A stretch of DNA of 64,000 nt, taken from assembly GCF_022760805.1 (NCBI RefSeq), contig NZ_JAIVFL010000001.1, forward strand, positions 3,720,001 through 3,784,000, given 5' to 3'. The DNA is from Candidatus Mycolicibacterium alkanivorans. Lineage in GTDB: Bacteria > Actinomycetota > Actinomycetes > Mycobacteriales > Mycobacteriaceae. The translations under genes were made by a program, and so were the position numbers. The notes under the pieces were generated by a model, which saw nothing but the letters and a program-made list of their open reading frames with translations, was not told where the DNA came from and did no database searches. Position 1 is the first letter of the stretch, and every line of letters starts with the position of its first letter. This document shows positions 47,219 through 57,019 of this stretch, one piece after another.

Positions 47219-47243
47219 AACGGCAAACAGCCACCAAAGTTCC
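47219..47243 (-). promoter_or_regulatory. SigH-type promoter of moeZ
   Basis: On the minus strand GGGAAC is followed after 17 bases by C-G-T-T, agreeing with the GGAAY-N16-20-GTT consensus recognised by SigH/SigE-class factors. It lies 56 bases upstream of the moeZ start. sigH itself is in this window. Confidence 0.6.
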
Positions 47244-47264
47244 CGGCAGCCCCGTCCCACGGTC

Positions 47265-47324
47265 GCGAGCAGTCGCAGAATCGCACTGCGCGAGCCCTGA
47301 TCGAGCGAGTCCGCGACTGCTCGC
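47265..47324. repeat. palindromic element, GCGAGCAGTCGC family
   Basis: Perfect 12-bp inverted arms (47265-47276 and 47313-47324) flank 36 bases. It lies just past the stop of the DUF3152 gene and upstream of the moeZ promoter. Arms are related to those of the element at 884-941. It could act as a terminator for the upstream gene, though no T-run follows. Confidence 0.75.
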
Positions 47325-47331
47325 CGCACGA

Positions 47332-48369
47332 CTAGGCGATCGGATACGGCCAGGAGTTGAACCGGCAGGTCTTGCCGTCGGACTTGACGTACTCCGGGTC
47401 GAACTTGGAGGCGTCGTTGTCCGACGTCGAGAACGTCTGCTGCATCATCACCGGCGCCAGCCCGCCGTTCTCGTCACAGGGCTCATGGTGCTGGTAGCCG
47501 ATGGCGTGTCCCACCTCGTGGTTGACCAGGTATTGCCGGTAGGAGCCGATGTCGCCCTGAAAGGGCACCGCACCGCGCACCCAACGCGCCTCGTTGATGA
47601 AAACTCTGGGCTCGGCGTCCGGGCCGTAGGCCGGGTTGAAGCAGGACGACTCCAGCGGGATCTCGTAGCCGCAGCCCTCGCGAACGGTCATCGCCGAGGT
47701 CAGCGAAACCCGGAAGTCCGGCTTGATGTCCGGGGTGCTGGCGTCGACCCGCTGGAACGCGAACTGCGGATTGTGGATCCAACTCTTGGGGTTGCCCAAC
47801 GTCTCGGTGACCATCCGGGCGAAGCCCTCGTCACCCCCGAACGACGCGGTGTCGACGCCCTCCTCGACCTCGACGGTGTAGGTGAACGTCTTGGCGGTGC
47901 CCTGACCCACCTTCGGCGCGGTGCCCGGCACGATGTGCCACGTCTTGGCGCCGGCCTCGGTGAACGGACCGCCCTCGGGCAGGATCCCGGTGGGCAGGTT
48001 GGCGTCGAACGCGGTCAGCCCCCGCGGCGGTGCCCCGATGATCGCGGTGCCGCTCGAGCCGATGGTCGGCGGCCCCTCGACCGCGTTGTGGGTCTCCGCT
48101 GCCGGCGCCGCCGTGCCGGTGATGGTCTGATACAGCACGACGCCGGTGAGCACAATGAGCACGGGCAGCGCATACGCCCGCCAGCCGTACATGGACACGA
48201 ACCGGCCCAGCCAGGTCTGCTTGCGCCACTGGCGGCGCTGATCCCGGTTGGACCGGGGCCGGCCCGAGCCCTCGGCAAGAGGGTCGCGCAGGGCGCGCAG
48301 CGGCTCACGCCAGTCACTGCGCAGCACCGGCACTCGACCGCCCCCCTGGTGCCCCGGGTCGTAGGTCAC
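47332..48369 (-). CDS. DUF3152 membrane-anchored metzincin-like protease
   Basis: 345 residues from GTG 48369: a basic cytoplasmic N-terminus, one transmembrane helix (about 65-85), a Pro/Gly/Thr-rich linker, then an extracytoplasmic domain with the extended zinc motif HEVGHAIGYQH at 284-294 followed by a Met in PVMMQQ (Met-turn candidate). Equivalent to Rv3207c. Four to six Cys could form disulfides outside the cell. Start at GTG 48369 gives VTYDPG, similar to the M. tuberculosis N-terminus. Confidence 0.87.
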   Translation of the reverse strand: MTYDPGHQGGGRVPVLRSDWREPLRALRDPLAEGSGRPRSNRDQRRQWRKQTWLGRFVSMYGWRAYALPVLIVLTGVVLYQTITGTAAPAAETHNAVEGPPTIGSSGTAIIGAPPRGLTAFDANLPTGILPEGGPFTEAGAKTWHIVPGTAPKVGQGTAKTFTYTVEVEEGVDTASFGGDEGFARMVTETLGNPKSWIHNPQFAFQRVDASTPDIKPDFRVSLTSAMTVREGCGYEIPLESSCFNPAYGPDAEPRVFINEARWVRGAVPFQGDIGSYRQYLVNHEVGHAIGYQHHEPCDENGGLAPVMMQQTFSTSDNDASKFDPEYVKSDGKTCRFNSWPYPIA

Positions 48370-48526
48370 CGACCCAGGATCGCACAACACGGGTTCTCCC
48401 GACTCCCGGCGCGCCCGTACCTGCACCCCGAGCCGCTACGGGCGAGTAACAGGTGGCGGGTAGTAGTGTCGGTGCGACGAGCCGGAAGCGTGAAAGCTTC
48501 GCACGTCGGCCGAATACCATGATTGA

Positions 48527-49207
<681 letters not shown>

Positions 49208-49225
49208 GTCGGCCGACCCAGGGCG

Positions 49226-49474
49226 TCAGGCCCCGGCCGAACCTGCCGCGATCCCGAACCCGACCCGTCGGACGTCGGCCACGCCGATCTCGACATAGGT
49301 GATCTTCGAGGCATGCACCAGGATGCGACGGCCCTTGTCGTCAGACAGGCTCAGCACATCCGGGCCGCTACCCGATAGCGCCGCAGTCACCAGACCCTCG
49401 ACCTCGGCGGGCGTCTGGGAGCTGGTGAAGACAAGCTCACGCGGGCTGTCCGACACACCGATCTTGACCTCCAC
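49226..49474 (-). CDS. DUF3107 small protein (TB9.4)
   Basis: 82 residues, the family known in M. tuberculosis as TB9.4 (Rv3208A). A short alpha/beta protein with E-V-K-I-G-V-S-D-S-P-R-E-L at the start and K-I-T-Y-V-E-I-G near the end. Function unknown; conserved in all actinobacteria I can recall. Its ATG has a GGGTCCC-rich, weak leader. Confidence 0.88.
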   Translation of the reverse strand: MEVKIGVSDSPRELVFTSSQTPAEVEGLVTAALSGSGPDVLSLSDDKGRRILVHASKITYVEIGVADVRRVGFGIAAGSAGA

Positions 49475-49650
49475 GAGGGACCCTTCCGTTCGAATGCGCG
49501 TTACCCAAGAAGGCTAGTGGACGCCGGGCCCACCTGGTTGCGGCCAGGCGTTCGCGGTCAGCGAATAACGCATCAAGCTGCGGTAACAGCATGGCAACAG
49601 CCGCGCGCGGCGTGTCTGTGCGGGCATGGCCCGTCCCTAACCTTTTCATC

Positions 49651-50220
49651 GTGGCCGACAACAGACGCCGGGCGGCCGTGCCCCGGTGGCAGCGGGTGGT
49701 CCTGACCGCCGTCGGCGTGCTGGCCGCCACCGCGGCGACGACCTTCGTCGTGCGCACCGGCGGGGCCGCCACCGTGGCGACCGACGCCGCCGCTCCCCCG
49801 ACCCGCACCGTCGTCGCCACTTCCGGGCCGCACACCTCGGCCCCTGCTCCGGCGCCGGTGACCGTCACGATGCCCGGGATGCCGCCGGAGACCGCCGTGA
49901 CCCTGCCGCCGACCACGCCCGCGGCCGCGCCGCTGGCGGCCCAGCCGCTCGTCGACCCTCGCCTGGTGGTCTATACCGTGGCGGGCAACCAGCGGCCCAA
50001 CGATCCGATCACCATCGTCTACGCCGACGAGACCGGCGCGCTGCGCACCGTCGAGAACGTCGCCCTGCCGTGGCGGCTCACCGTCGTTCCGGACGTCCCG
50101 GTCAACTACGTCACCGCAAACAGCGCCGGAAGCCAGCTGAACTGCTGGATCACCGATGCCAGCGGGGCCACCGTGGTCGCGCAGACCAGCAACGCCGTCT
50201 CGGCGACCTGCAACCGCTGA
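49651..50220 (+). CDS. MmpS-like anchored protein (Rv3209-like)
   Basis: 189 residues from GTG 49651. One N-terminal transmembrane helix (about 15-35), a Thr/Pro/Ala-rich linker, and a C-terminal domain with VVYTVAGNQRPNDPITIVYAD and NCWITDASG, like the periplasmic domain of MmpS proteins. No MmpL gene is adjacent. In-frame starts upstream (from 49591) seem less likely, since they add an unusual tail. Confidence 0.72.
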   Translation: MADNRRRAAVPRWQRVVLTAVGVLAATAATTFVVRTGGAATVATDAAAPPTRTVVATSGPHTSAPAPAPVTVTMPGMPPETAVTLPPTTPAAAPLAAQPLVDPRLVVYTVAGNQRPNDPITIVYADETGALRTVENVALPWRLTVVPDVPVNYVTANSAGSQLNCWITDASGATVVAQTSNAVSATCNR

Positions 50221-50943
50221 CTAGGCCAAGCCGAGCTGGCGCATCCGGTCGTCGTGCGTGCGCTGCAGGCGGCCGAAGAAGTCAGCCACCTGACCGAGCC
50301 CACCGGGGCCAGAGAGCACCAGCTCCACCAGCTCGTCGTGCTCGGCCAGCACGTACTGCGCCTGGGTGGTCGCCTCGCCCAGCAGCCGGCGCGACCACAG
50401 CGCCAGCCGGCTGCGCTGCCGGCCGCTGGACATCACGGCCTGGCGGACCTCGGCGACGACGAACTGCGAGTGACCGGTCTCGGAGAGCACCGCGCGCACC
50501 ACCCCGGCCACCTCGTCGGGCAGCACGTCGGCGATCTCGAGGTAGAAGTCGGCCGCCATCGCGTCGCCGACATAGGCCTTGACCAGAGCCTCCAGCCAGG
50601 TGCTCGGCGTCGTCAGCCGGTGATAGTTCTCCAGCGCCGGGGCATAGCGCGTGATGGCCGGCACCACGTCGACGCCGCGGGCGGCCAGCGCGTCACGCAG
50701 CAGCTCATAGTGACCCATCTCGGCGGCGGCCATGCCGGCCATGTTGATCCGGCCTCGCAGATCCGGGGCCATCCGGGCCTCGTCGGTGAGCCGGAAGAAC
50801 GCGGCGACCTCGCCGTATGCCAGTAGCGCGAACAACTCGCTGATGCCCGGATGGTCGGATGGAACGCGCGAGGAACTGCCTCCCGCAGCATCGGTCACAC
50901 CTTCGGCGGCCGGTACGGGCTGCGACACGTTCATGGCCGACAC
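50221..50943 (-). CDS. ferritin-like-fold protein (Rv3210c-like)
   Basis: 240 residues, mostly helical. Glu and His at ferritin-like positions are seen: YGEVAAFFRL, AAAEMGHYELL, and SETGHSQFVV, suggesting a di-iron four-helix bundle of the MiaE-like type. Function not established. Convergent to the MmpS-like gene, the stop codons being directly adjacent. Confidence 0.8.
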   Translation of the reverse strand: MSAMNVSQPVPAAEGVTDAAGGSSSRVPSDHPGISELFALLAYGEVAAFFRLTDEARMAPDLRGRINMAGMAAAEMGHYELLRDALAARGVDVVPAITRYAPALENYHRLTTPSTWLEALVKAYVGDAMAADFYLEIADVLPDEVAGVVRAVLSETGHSQFVVAEVRQAVMSSGRQRSRLALWSRRLLGEATTQAQYVLAEHDELVELVLSGPGGLGQVADFFGRLQRTHDDRMRQLGLA

Positions 50944-50989
50944 TGTAGTCGCGGCGGGACGGCCGGCCCGCTTGTCCGCGCCGACCAGC

Positions 50990-51181
50990 TATGATGGAGC
51001 CGGACCGCGGTATCACACCGTTGTTCAGGAAATGTGCGTGCACGCAGTGAGCCCGCCTCCCTCAGTGAAGGGCCCGGCGGATCGGCATCGAGATGATGAC
51101 CGAATCCATTCCGAAAGTCAGAACTCGTGCGCGCGTAGAAGCACTAACGAGGAACGACATCGGAAGGCCAAACGCCAACAT
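50990..51181 (+). promoter_or_regulatory. candidate rhlE promoter and long leader
   Basis: TATGAT at 50990-50995 is a good -10 element; no good -35 is seen. Transcription from it would give a leader of about 180 bases before ATG 51182. DEAD-box helicase mRNAs often have long regulatory leaders. No defined structure is claimed. Confidence 0.4.
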
Positions 51182-52678
51182 ATGACCGCACTTTCACATC
51201 ACCAGATCACTTTCGCCGAGCTGGGCGTCCGGGACGAGATCGTCCGGGCGCTCGCCGAGCAGGGCATCGAGCACGCCTTCGCCATCCAGGAGCTCACCCT
51301 CCCGCTGGCGCTGAGCGGCGATGACCTCATCGGCCAGGCCCGCACCGGCATGGGCAAGACCTTCGCCTTCGGCGTGCCGCTGCTGCACCGCATCACCACC
51401 GACACCACCCGCCCGCTCGACGGCACGCCCCGCGCGCTGGTCGTGGTGCCCACCCGCGAGCTGTGCCTGCAGGTCTTCGGCGACCTCGAGGGCGCCGCGA
51501 AGTACCTGACGGTCGAGGGTGGGCGCCCGCTCAGCGTCGTCTCGATCTACGGCGGACGCCCCTACGAGCCGCAGATCGAGTCGCTGCGCAAGGGCGCCGA
51601 CGTGGTCGTCGGCACGCCCGGCCGGCTGCTCGACCTGGCCCAGCAGGGTCACCTGCGGCTCGGTGGCCTCTCGGTGCTGGTGCTCGACGAGGCCGACGAG
51701 ATGCTCGACCTGGGCTTCCTGCCCGACATCGAGCGGATCCTGCGGCAGATCCCCGACGCGCGGCAGGCGATGCTGTTCTCGGCGACCATGCCCGACCCGA
51801 TCATCACGCTGGCCCGCACCTTCATGAACCAGCCGACCCACATCCGGGCCGAAGCCCCGCAGTCGTCGGCCACCCACGACACTACCGAGCAGTTCGTCTA
51901 CCGCGCGCACGCGCTGGACAAGGTCGAGATGGTGGCCCGCATTCTGCAGGCCGAGGGCCGCGGCGCGACGATGGTCTTCACCCGGACCAAGCGCACCGCG
52001 CAGAAGGTCGCCGACGAGCTCGCCGAGCGCGGCTTCAAGGTCGGTGCCGTGCACGGCGACCTGGGCCAGATCGCCCGCGAGAAGGCGCTCAAGGCGTTCC
52101 GCACCGGCGAGGTCGACGTGCTGGTGGCCACCGACGTCGCCGCCCGCGGTATCGACATCGACGACATCACCCACGTCATCAACTACCAGATCCCCGAGGA
52201 CGAGCAGGCCTACGTGCACCGCATCGGCCGCACCGGGCGGGCCGGCAAGACCGGCATCGCGATCACCCTGGTCGACTGGGACGAGCTCGAACGCTGGGCG
52301 ATGATCGACAAGGCTCTCAAGCTGGACTGCCCGGATCCGGCCGAGACCTACTCCAGCTCGCCGCACCTCTACGAGGAGCTGGGCATCCCCGCCGACGCCA
52401 CCGGCTCGATCGGCACACCGCGCGAGCCTCAGCAGGCCGAGGGCGGCACCCGGGTCAGCTCCACCGACTCCCAGCGTGAGCGCCCCGGCCGCAACCGGTC
52501 CCGGCGCCGCACCCGCGGCGGTCGGGCGGCCACCGGACACGTCGAGAACCCCGCCGAGGGTCAGACCGAGGGTGGGGCCGCCGAGCCCACCGGATCCGGT
52601 GACGCCAGCCCAGCCCGTAAGCGCCGTCGCCGGCGTCGTCCGCGCACCGCCGCGGAAGCCACGCCGACCGCCGGCTGA
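51182..52678 (+). CDS. rhlE: DEAD-box RNA helicase RhlE
   Basis: 498 residues from ATG 51182. Q motif FAIQELTLPLAL, motif I ARTGMGKT, Ia PTREL, motif II DEAD, III SAT, VI HRIGRTGRAG, all intact. The C-terminal 90 residues are Gly/Arg-rich and basic (RNRSRRRTRGG, RKRRRRRR), expected to bind RNA. Equivalent to Rv3211; probably acts in RNA turnover or ribosome assembly. The next gene begins 21 bases on. Confidence 0.93.
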   Translation: MTALSHHQITFAELGVRDEIVRALAEQGIEHAFAIQELTLPLALSGDDLIGQARTGMGKTFAFGVPLLHRITTDTTRPLDGTPRALVVVPTRELCLQVFGDLEGAAKYLTVEGGRPLSVVSIYGGRPYEPQIESLRKGADVVVGTPGRLLDLAQQGHLRLGGLSVLVLDEADEMLDLGFLPDIERILRQIPDARQAMLFSATMPDPIITLARTFMNQPTHIRAEAPQSSATHDTTEQFVYRAHALDKVEMVARILQAEGRGATMVFTRTKRTAQKVADELAERGFKVGAVHGDLGQIAREKALKAFRTGEVDVLVATDVAARGIDIDDITHVINYQIPEDEQAYVHRIGRTGRAGKTGIAITLVDWDELERWAMIDKALKLDCPDPAETYSSSPHLYEELGIPADATGSIGTPREPQQAEGGTRVSSTDSQRERPGRNRSRRRTRGGRAATGHVENPAEGQTEGGAAEPTGSGDASPARKRRRRRRPRTAAEATPTAG

Positions 52679-52699
52679 ACCGCCGCTATCGTCGGCTAG

Positions 52700-53953
52700 A
52701 TGGTCAGACCCGAGCGCCGCACCAGGGGCGATCTCGTCGCCGCGGCGACGATCACGCTTGTCGTCGTGGTCGTCGCCGCGTCGTTCTGGTGGAACAGTTC
52801 GGCCAGGGCGACCATCAGCCGTCCGGCGACCACCCCGGCGCCCACCCCCGTGCCGGCACGAATGGTGCCCGACATGCTGCGCCAGTTGTGGACGGCCACC
52901 AGCCCGCGCACGCTGAGCCCGATCGTGGTCGGCGGCACCGTGGTGACCGGCGACGGGCGCACGGTCGAGGGCCTTGACCCCACGACCGGCCAGACCCGCT
53001 GGAGCTTCGCCCGCGACACCGGAGCCGCTGGGCCGGCGACATCCGGCACCGACCTGTGCGGGGTGTCCTACGTCTATGACCTCGCCGTCGCCGTCTATCC
53101 CGATGCGCGCGGCTGCGGTCAGGTCAGCAGCATCAACGGTGGCACCGGCCGGCGGGGCCCGACCCGCACCGCCTACGCCGACAACCGCATCGTGTTGAGC
53201 TCCAGTGGCAGCTCGGTGCTCGCGGCCGGTCCCACGCGGCTGGAACTGTGGCGCTCCGATCTGGTCCGCGAGCTGTCCTATGGCGAGATCGATGCCAGGA
53301 TCAAGCCCGTCAACCAGGGCATCGGCATGGGCTGCACGCTGATGTCGGCGGCGGCCAGCGACGAGGCCGTCTCGGTCCTCGAGGCCTGCCGCGACCAGAA
53401 GGACCTGCGGCTGACACTGCTCAAGCCGGCCAAGGAAGAAGACGAGCCCGACACGAAAAACGTGCCGCTGCCCGGGGTGGCCAGCGACTCCGAGGCACGG
53501 GTGCTCGCCGTGTCGGGCACCACCACCGCGGTGTACCTGCCTTCTCCCAGGCCCGAGATCGCCGTCTACGACGACACCGGCACCAAGGTGTCCGGCACGC
53601 TGCTCAAGGGCCCGCCAGTGCTGGCCAACCCCGCTCAGGCGGTGACCCGCGCCGGCGACCTCGTCACCTGGTGGACCGGAGACAGCGTCGAAGTCTTCGA
53701 CAGCAAGCTGTCCTACCGCTACACCATCGAGGCGGCCGGCTCGGTGTCCCCCGTCGGCCCGGCCGCGATGATGGCCGGACGGCTGCTGATCCCCCTGAGT
53801 TCCGGCATCGGGGTCTACGACCCGGCCAGCGGCGCCAACCAGCGGGTGATCCCGGTCAGCCACCCGGCCGGTAATGGTCCGGTGGTGCCGACCGTCACCA
53901 GCTCGATGGTGGTCGAACAGCGCGGCGACGCGCTGATGGCTTTCGGGCCCTGA
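52700..53953 (+). CDS. membrane-anchored PQQ-like beta-propeller protein (Rv3212-like)
   Basis: 417 residues: short cytoplasmic tail, one transmembrane helix (about 12-30), Pro/Thr linker, then repeated beta strands with phrases such as VVTGDGRTVEGLDPTTGQTRW and GIGVYDPASGANQRVI, typical of PQQ-like propellers. It probably has a scaffolding or sensing role outside the membrane; the function is not known. Likely co-transcribed with rhlE and convergent with parA. Confidence 0.83.
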   Translation: MVRPERRTRGDLVAAATITLVVVVVAASFWWNSSARATISRPATTPAPTPVPARMVPDMLRQLWTATSPRTLSPIVVGGTVVTGDGRTVEGLDPTTGQTRWSFARDTGAAGPATSGTDLCGVSYVYDLAVAVYPDARGCGQVSSINGGTGRRGPTRTAYADNRIVLSSSGSSVLAAGPTRLELWRSDLVRELSYGEIDARIKPVNQGIGMGCTLMSAAASDEAVSVLEACRDQKDLRLTLLKPAKEEDEPDTKNVPLPGVASDSEARVLAVSGTTTAVYLPSPRPEIAVYDDTGTKVSGTLLKGPPVLANPAQAVTRAGDLVTWWTGDSVEVFDSKLSYRYTIEAAGSVSPVGPAAMMAGRLLIPLSSGIGVYDPASGANQRVIPVSHPAGNGPVVPTVTSSMVVEQRGDALMAFGP

Positions 53954-53963
53954 CCGCTGCGCC

Positions 53964-54767
53964 CTATACCTCCGGGGTGAAGGTCGGCAGCGCCTTGCCG
54001 GACTTCCAGTGCTTGAGCAATGCGGCGGCGAGTTCTCGATATGCGTTGCCGCCCTTGTTCTTTCGTCCGGCCAGTACCGACGCTCCGGATGCGCTGGCCT
54101 CCGCGAAGCGCACCGTGCGCGGAATCGGCGGCGCCAGCACCGGCAGGTTGTAGCGGTCGGCGACGTCGAGCAGGACGTCGCGGCTGTGCGTGGTCCGCGA
54201 GTCGTAGAGCGTCGGCAGCGCGCCCAGCAGCTTGAGGTCCGGGTTGGTGATCTGCTGGACGTCGGCGACCGTACGCAGGAACTGCCCCACCCCGCGGTGG
54301 GCCAGCGTCTCGCACTGAAGCGGCACGATCACCTCGTCGGCGGCGGTCAGTCCGTTGAGGGTGAGCACCCCCAGCGACGGCGGGCAGTCGATGATCACGA
54401 CGTCGAACTGATCGTCCAGCTTGGCCAGCGCGCGCTTGAGCGCGTACTCCCGGCCGGCCCGCATCAGCAGCATCGCTTCGGCACCGGCCAGGTCGATGTT
54501 GGCCGGCAGCAGCGTCATGCCCTCGGCGGTGGTGACCAGCGCCGCGTTCGGTTCGACGTCACCGAGCAGCACCTCGTGCACCGACACCGGCAGCTTGTCG
54601 GGATCGGCGCCCAGGGAGAACGTCAGACAGCCCTGCGGGTCGAGGTCCACCAGCAACACGCGTTTACCCGCGTCGACGAACGCCGCCCCCAGCGACGCGA
54701 CAGTGGTCGTCTTGGCCACTCCGCCCTTCTGGTTGGCCACCGCCAGTACTCGGGTCACAGCACCCAT
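53964..54767 (-). CDS. ParA/Soj-family ATPase (Rv3213c-like)
   Basis: 267 residues from ATG 54767. Deviant Walker A K-G-G-V-A-K-T-T at 14-21, Walker A' DLDPQGCLT, and IIDCPPSLGVLTLNGL. This is an orphan paralogue, since the chromosomal parAB locus is elsewhere in mycobacteria. It could position an unidentified cargo. No parB is adjacent. Confidence 0.88.
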   Translation of the reverse strand: MGAVTRVLAVANQKGGVAKTTTVASLGAAFVDAGKRVLLVDLDPQGCLTFSLGADPDKLPVSVHEVLLGDVEPNAALVTTAEGMTLLPANIDLAGAEAMLLMRAGREYALKRALAKLDDQFDVVIIDCPPSLGVLTLNGLTAADEVIVPLQCETLAHRGVGQFLRTVADVQQITNPDLKLLGALPTLYDSRTTHSRDVLLDVADRYNLPVLAPPIPRTVRFAEASASGASVLAGRKNKGGNAYRELAAALLKHWKSGKALPTFTPEV

Positions 54768-54837
54768 CCTTACAGGTTCCGGCCCGAGGCGTCCCGGGCG
54801 CCACGCCACACGACGGGATCCGGCAGAATCAGAGGGC

Positions 54838-55449
54838 GTGAGCGTCGGCAACCATCGGGTGTTCCTGCTTCGACACGGCGAAACCGAATGGTCCAGGGAC
54901 CGCAAGCACACCAGTCGCACCGACCTCGACCTCACCGAGTACGGACGCGAACAGGCCAGGCTGGCCGCCCTCACCCTGGAGCGGCTCGAACTGGACAACC
55001 CGCTGGTGATCAGCAGTCCCCGCAAGCGGGCGCTGACCACTGCCGAGCTGGCCGGGCTGACTGTCGACGGGGTGTCCCCGCTGCTGGCCGAATGGGATTA
55101 CGGCGACTACGAGGGGCTGACCACCCACGAGATCCGTACCGAGACGCCCGGCTGGCTGCTGTGGACCTACGGCTGCCCGGGCGGTGAGAGCGTCGATCAG
55201 GTCAGCATGCGCGCCGACCAAGCGGTCTGCTATGCGCTGGAGCGGATGGTGGATCGCGACGTGGTGTTCGTCGGCCACGGCCACTTCTCCCGATCGGTGG
55301 TGACCCGCTGGGTCGAACAGCCGCTTCGGGAAGGCGCCCGCTACGGGTTCGGCGCGGCCTCGGTCGCGGTGTGCGGCTTCGAGTACGGACTGCGGCAGCT
55401 GTCGGCGCTGGGGATGACCAGTCACCGCGAGCCGGTCGCGGGGACGTGA
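54838..55449 (+). CDS. gpm2: histidine phosphatase family protein (Rv3214/Gpm2-like)
   Basis: 203 residues from GTG, same length as Rv3214. The motif L-R-H-G-E-T-E-W with phosphoacceptor His 13, and a second active-site His in VGHGHFSR. Although named phosphoglycerate mutase 2, the M. tuberculosis protein has been characterised as an acid phosphatase. It ends in GTGA overlap with entC. Confidence 0.88.
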   Translation: MSVGNHRVFLLRHGETEWSRDRKHTSRTDLDLTEYGREQARLAALTLERLELDNPLVISSPRKRALTTAELAGLTVDGVSPLLAEWDYGDYEGLTTHEIRTETPGWLLWTYGCPGGESVDQVSMRADQAVCYALERMVDRDVVFVGHGHFSRSVVTRWVEQPLREGARYGFGAASVAVCGFEYGLRQLSALGMTSHREPVAGT

Positions 55450-56543
55450 GGGCCCAGACGTCGTTCGTGCTGAGCGGGCCCGCCGGGACGGTGGTCGCCG
55501 ACGGGATCAGGACGGGCTATGACAATGTCGCGGCCGCCTCGGCCGCACTGGCCGACGGGTCGGCCGACGTGGTGGTCGGCGCTCTGCCGTTCGACCTGCG
55601 CGGCAGGGCTGCGCTGCTGACCCCGATGTCGGTGACGTTCACCGACACGCTGCCGGCCTGGCCGACTGGTGGCATCCCGGCGGTGCGGGTCGCCGAGACG
55701 CTGCCTGGCCCCGACGAACACCGCAGCCGGATCCGCACCGCGCTGCGTTACCTCAACGACAGCGAAAGTGGTTTGCAGAAGGTGGTTTTGGCGCGAGCGC
55801 TGCGCCTGGTCGCCGACGGCCGCCTCGATGAGCGGGCGATCCTGCGGCGGTTGGCCGACGACGATGCCGAGGCCACCGTCTATTTGGCGGATCTGTCCCC
55901 GGCCGGCGGCGACCACATCGGCAGCGTGCTGGTGGGCGCCAGCCCGGAACTGCTGGTCGCGCGCCGCGGCGATCAGGTGACCTGCCAGCCGTTCGCCGGA
56001 TCGGCCCCCCGGTCAGCCGACCCTGCGGACGACGCCACGAACGGCGCGGCCCTGGCCGCGTCGGGCAAGAACCGCCACGAACACCGACTCGTCGTCGACA
56101 CCATGCGGACCGCGCTGGAACCGCTGTGCACCGAATTGGACGTGGCAGCCGAACCGGAACTCAGCCGCACCGCCGCGCTGTGGCACCTGTCCACCCCGAT
56201 CCGCGGCACCTTGCGCGAAACGCGCGCCACTGCAATCGATTTGGCACTTGCGCTGCACCCGACACCAGCCGTCGGCGGCGTGCCGACCAACGCGGCGGTG
56301 GACCTGATCGCTGAGCTGGAGGGCGACCGGGGCTTCTACGCCGGCGCGGTGGGCTGGTGCGACGCCCGCGGCGACGGCCGCTGGGTGGTGGCGATCCGTG
56401 GGGCGCAACTGTCCGCCGATCGACGGCACGCCCTGGCGCGGGCCGGTGGCGGTATCGTGGCCGAATCCGATCCCGACGACGAAGTCGCCGAGACCTCAGC
56501 GAAGTTCAGAACAATCCTGTCGGCGCTGGGAGTCCAGCAGTGA
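55446..56543 (+). CDS. entC: isochorismate synthase
   Basis: 365 residues. Chorismate-binding fold: ESGLQKVVLARAL with the base-activating Lys, GASPELLV, AGSAPR, HLSTPIRGTL, and GGVPTNAA near the end (PxxA in other synthases) plus ALARAGGGIVAESDP. It supplies isochorismate for menaquinone or siderophore synthesis. Starts at the GTG overlapping gpm2 and is itself coupled to the acetyltransferase gene (GTGA). Confidence 0.9.
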   Translation: MRAQTSFVLSGPAGTVVADGIRTGYDNVAAASAALADGSADVVVGALPFDLRGRAALLTPMSVTFTDTLPAWPTGGIPAVRVAETLPGPDEHRSRIRTALRYLNDSESGLQKVVLARALRLVADGRLDERAILRRLADDDAEATVYLADLSPAGGDHIGSVLVGASPELLVARRGDQVTCQPFAGSAPRSADPADDATNGAALAASGKNRHEHRLVVDTMRTALEPLCTELDVAAEPELSRTAALWHLSTPIRGTLRETRATAIDLALALHPTPAVGGVPTNAAVDLIAELEGDRGFYAGAVGWCDARGDGRWVVAIRGAQLSADRRHALARAGGGIVAESDPDDEVAETSAKFRTILSALGVQQ

Positions 56544-57019
56544 CCCTGATCCGTCGAGCCCGTTCGGGTGACGAGGCCGAGATCGTCGCGATGATCCGTG
56601 AGCTCGCCGAGTTCGAGCGTGCGGAGCACGAGTGCACGGTCACCGAAACCCAGATTGCCACAGCGCTTTTCGGCGACGACCCGGTGGGCTTCTGCCACAT
56701 CGCCGAGGTCGACGGCGAGGCGGCCGCGATCGCATTGTGGTTCCGCAACTTCTCCACCTGGGACGGCGTCGCCGGGGTGCATCTGGAGGACCTGTTCGTC
56801 CGCGACAGGTTCCGCCGCCGCGGGCTGGCCCGCAAGATGCTGGCGACCCTGGCCCGGGAATGCGTGGACAACGGCTACAGCCGGCTCAGCTGGGCGGTGC
56901 TGGACTGGAACGTCAACGCGATCGCGCTCTACGACGCCGTCGGCGGCAAGCAGATGTCGCAGTGGATCACCTACCGGGTATCGGGCCCGGAATTGTCGGC
57001 GTTGGCCGACGAGTCATAG
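56540..57019 (+). CDS. GNAT acetyltransferase (Rv3216-like)
   Basis: 159 residues. The acetyl-CoA loop reads R-D-R-F-R-R-R-G-L-A-R-K; the C-terminal WNVNAIALYDAVGG is typical of spermidine/diamine-type and amino-acid-type N-acetyltransferases. The acceptor is unknown. Coupled to entC; its 3' end overlaps the convergent membrane-protein gene by 49 bases. Confidence 0.85.
   Translation: MTLIRRARSGDEAEIVAMIRELAEFERAEHECTVTETQIATALFGDDPVGFCHIAEVDGEAAAIALWFRNFSTWDGVAGVHLEDLFVRDRFRRRGLARKMLATLARECVDNGYSRLSWAVLDWNVNAIALYDAVGGKQMSQWITYRVSGPELSALADES

Noticed and set aside
51194..53863. Very long open frame on the minus strand opposite rhlE and the propeller gene (889 codons)
   Set aside because: Mirror of high-GC codon use; composition rich in Gly, Arg, Asp and His with no domain, and the plus-strand genes carry clear motifs.
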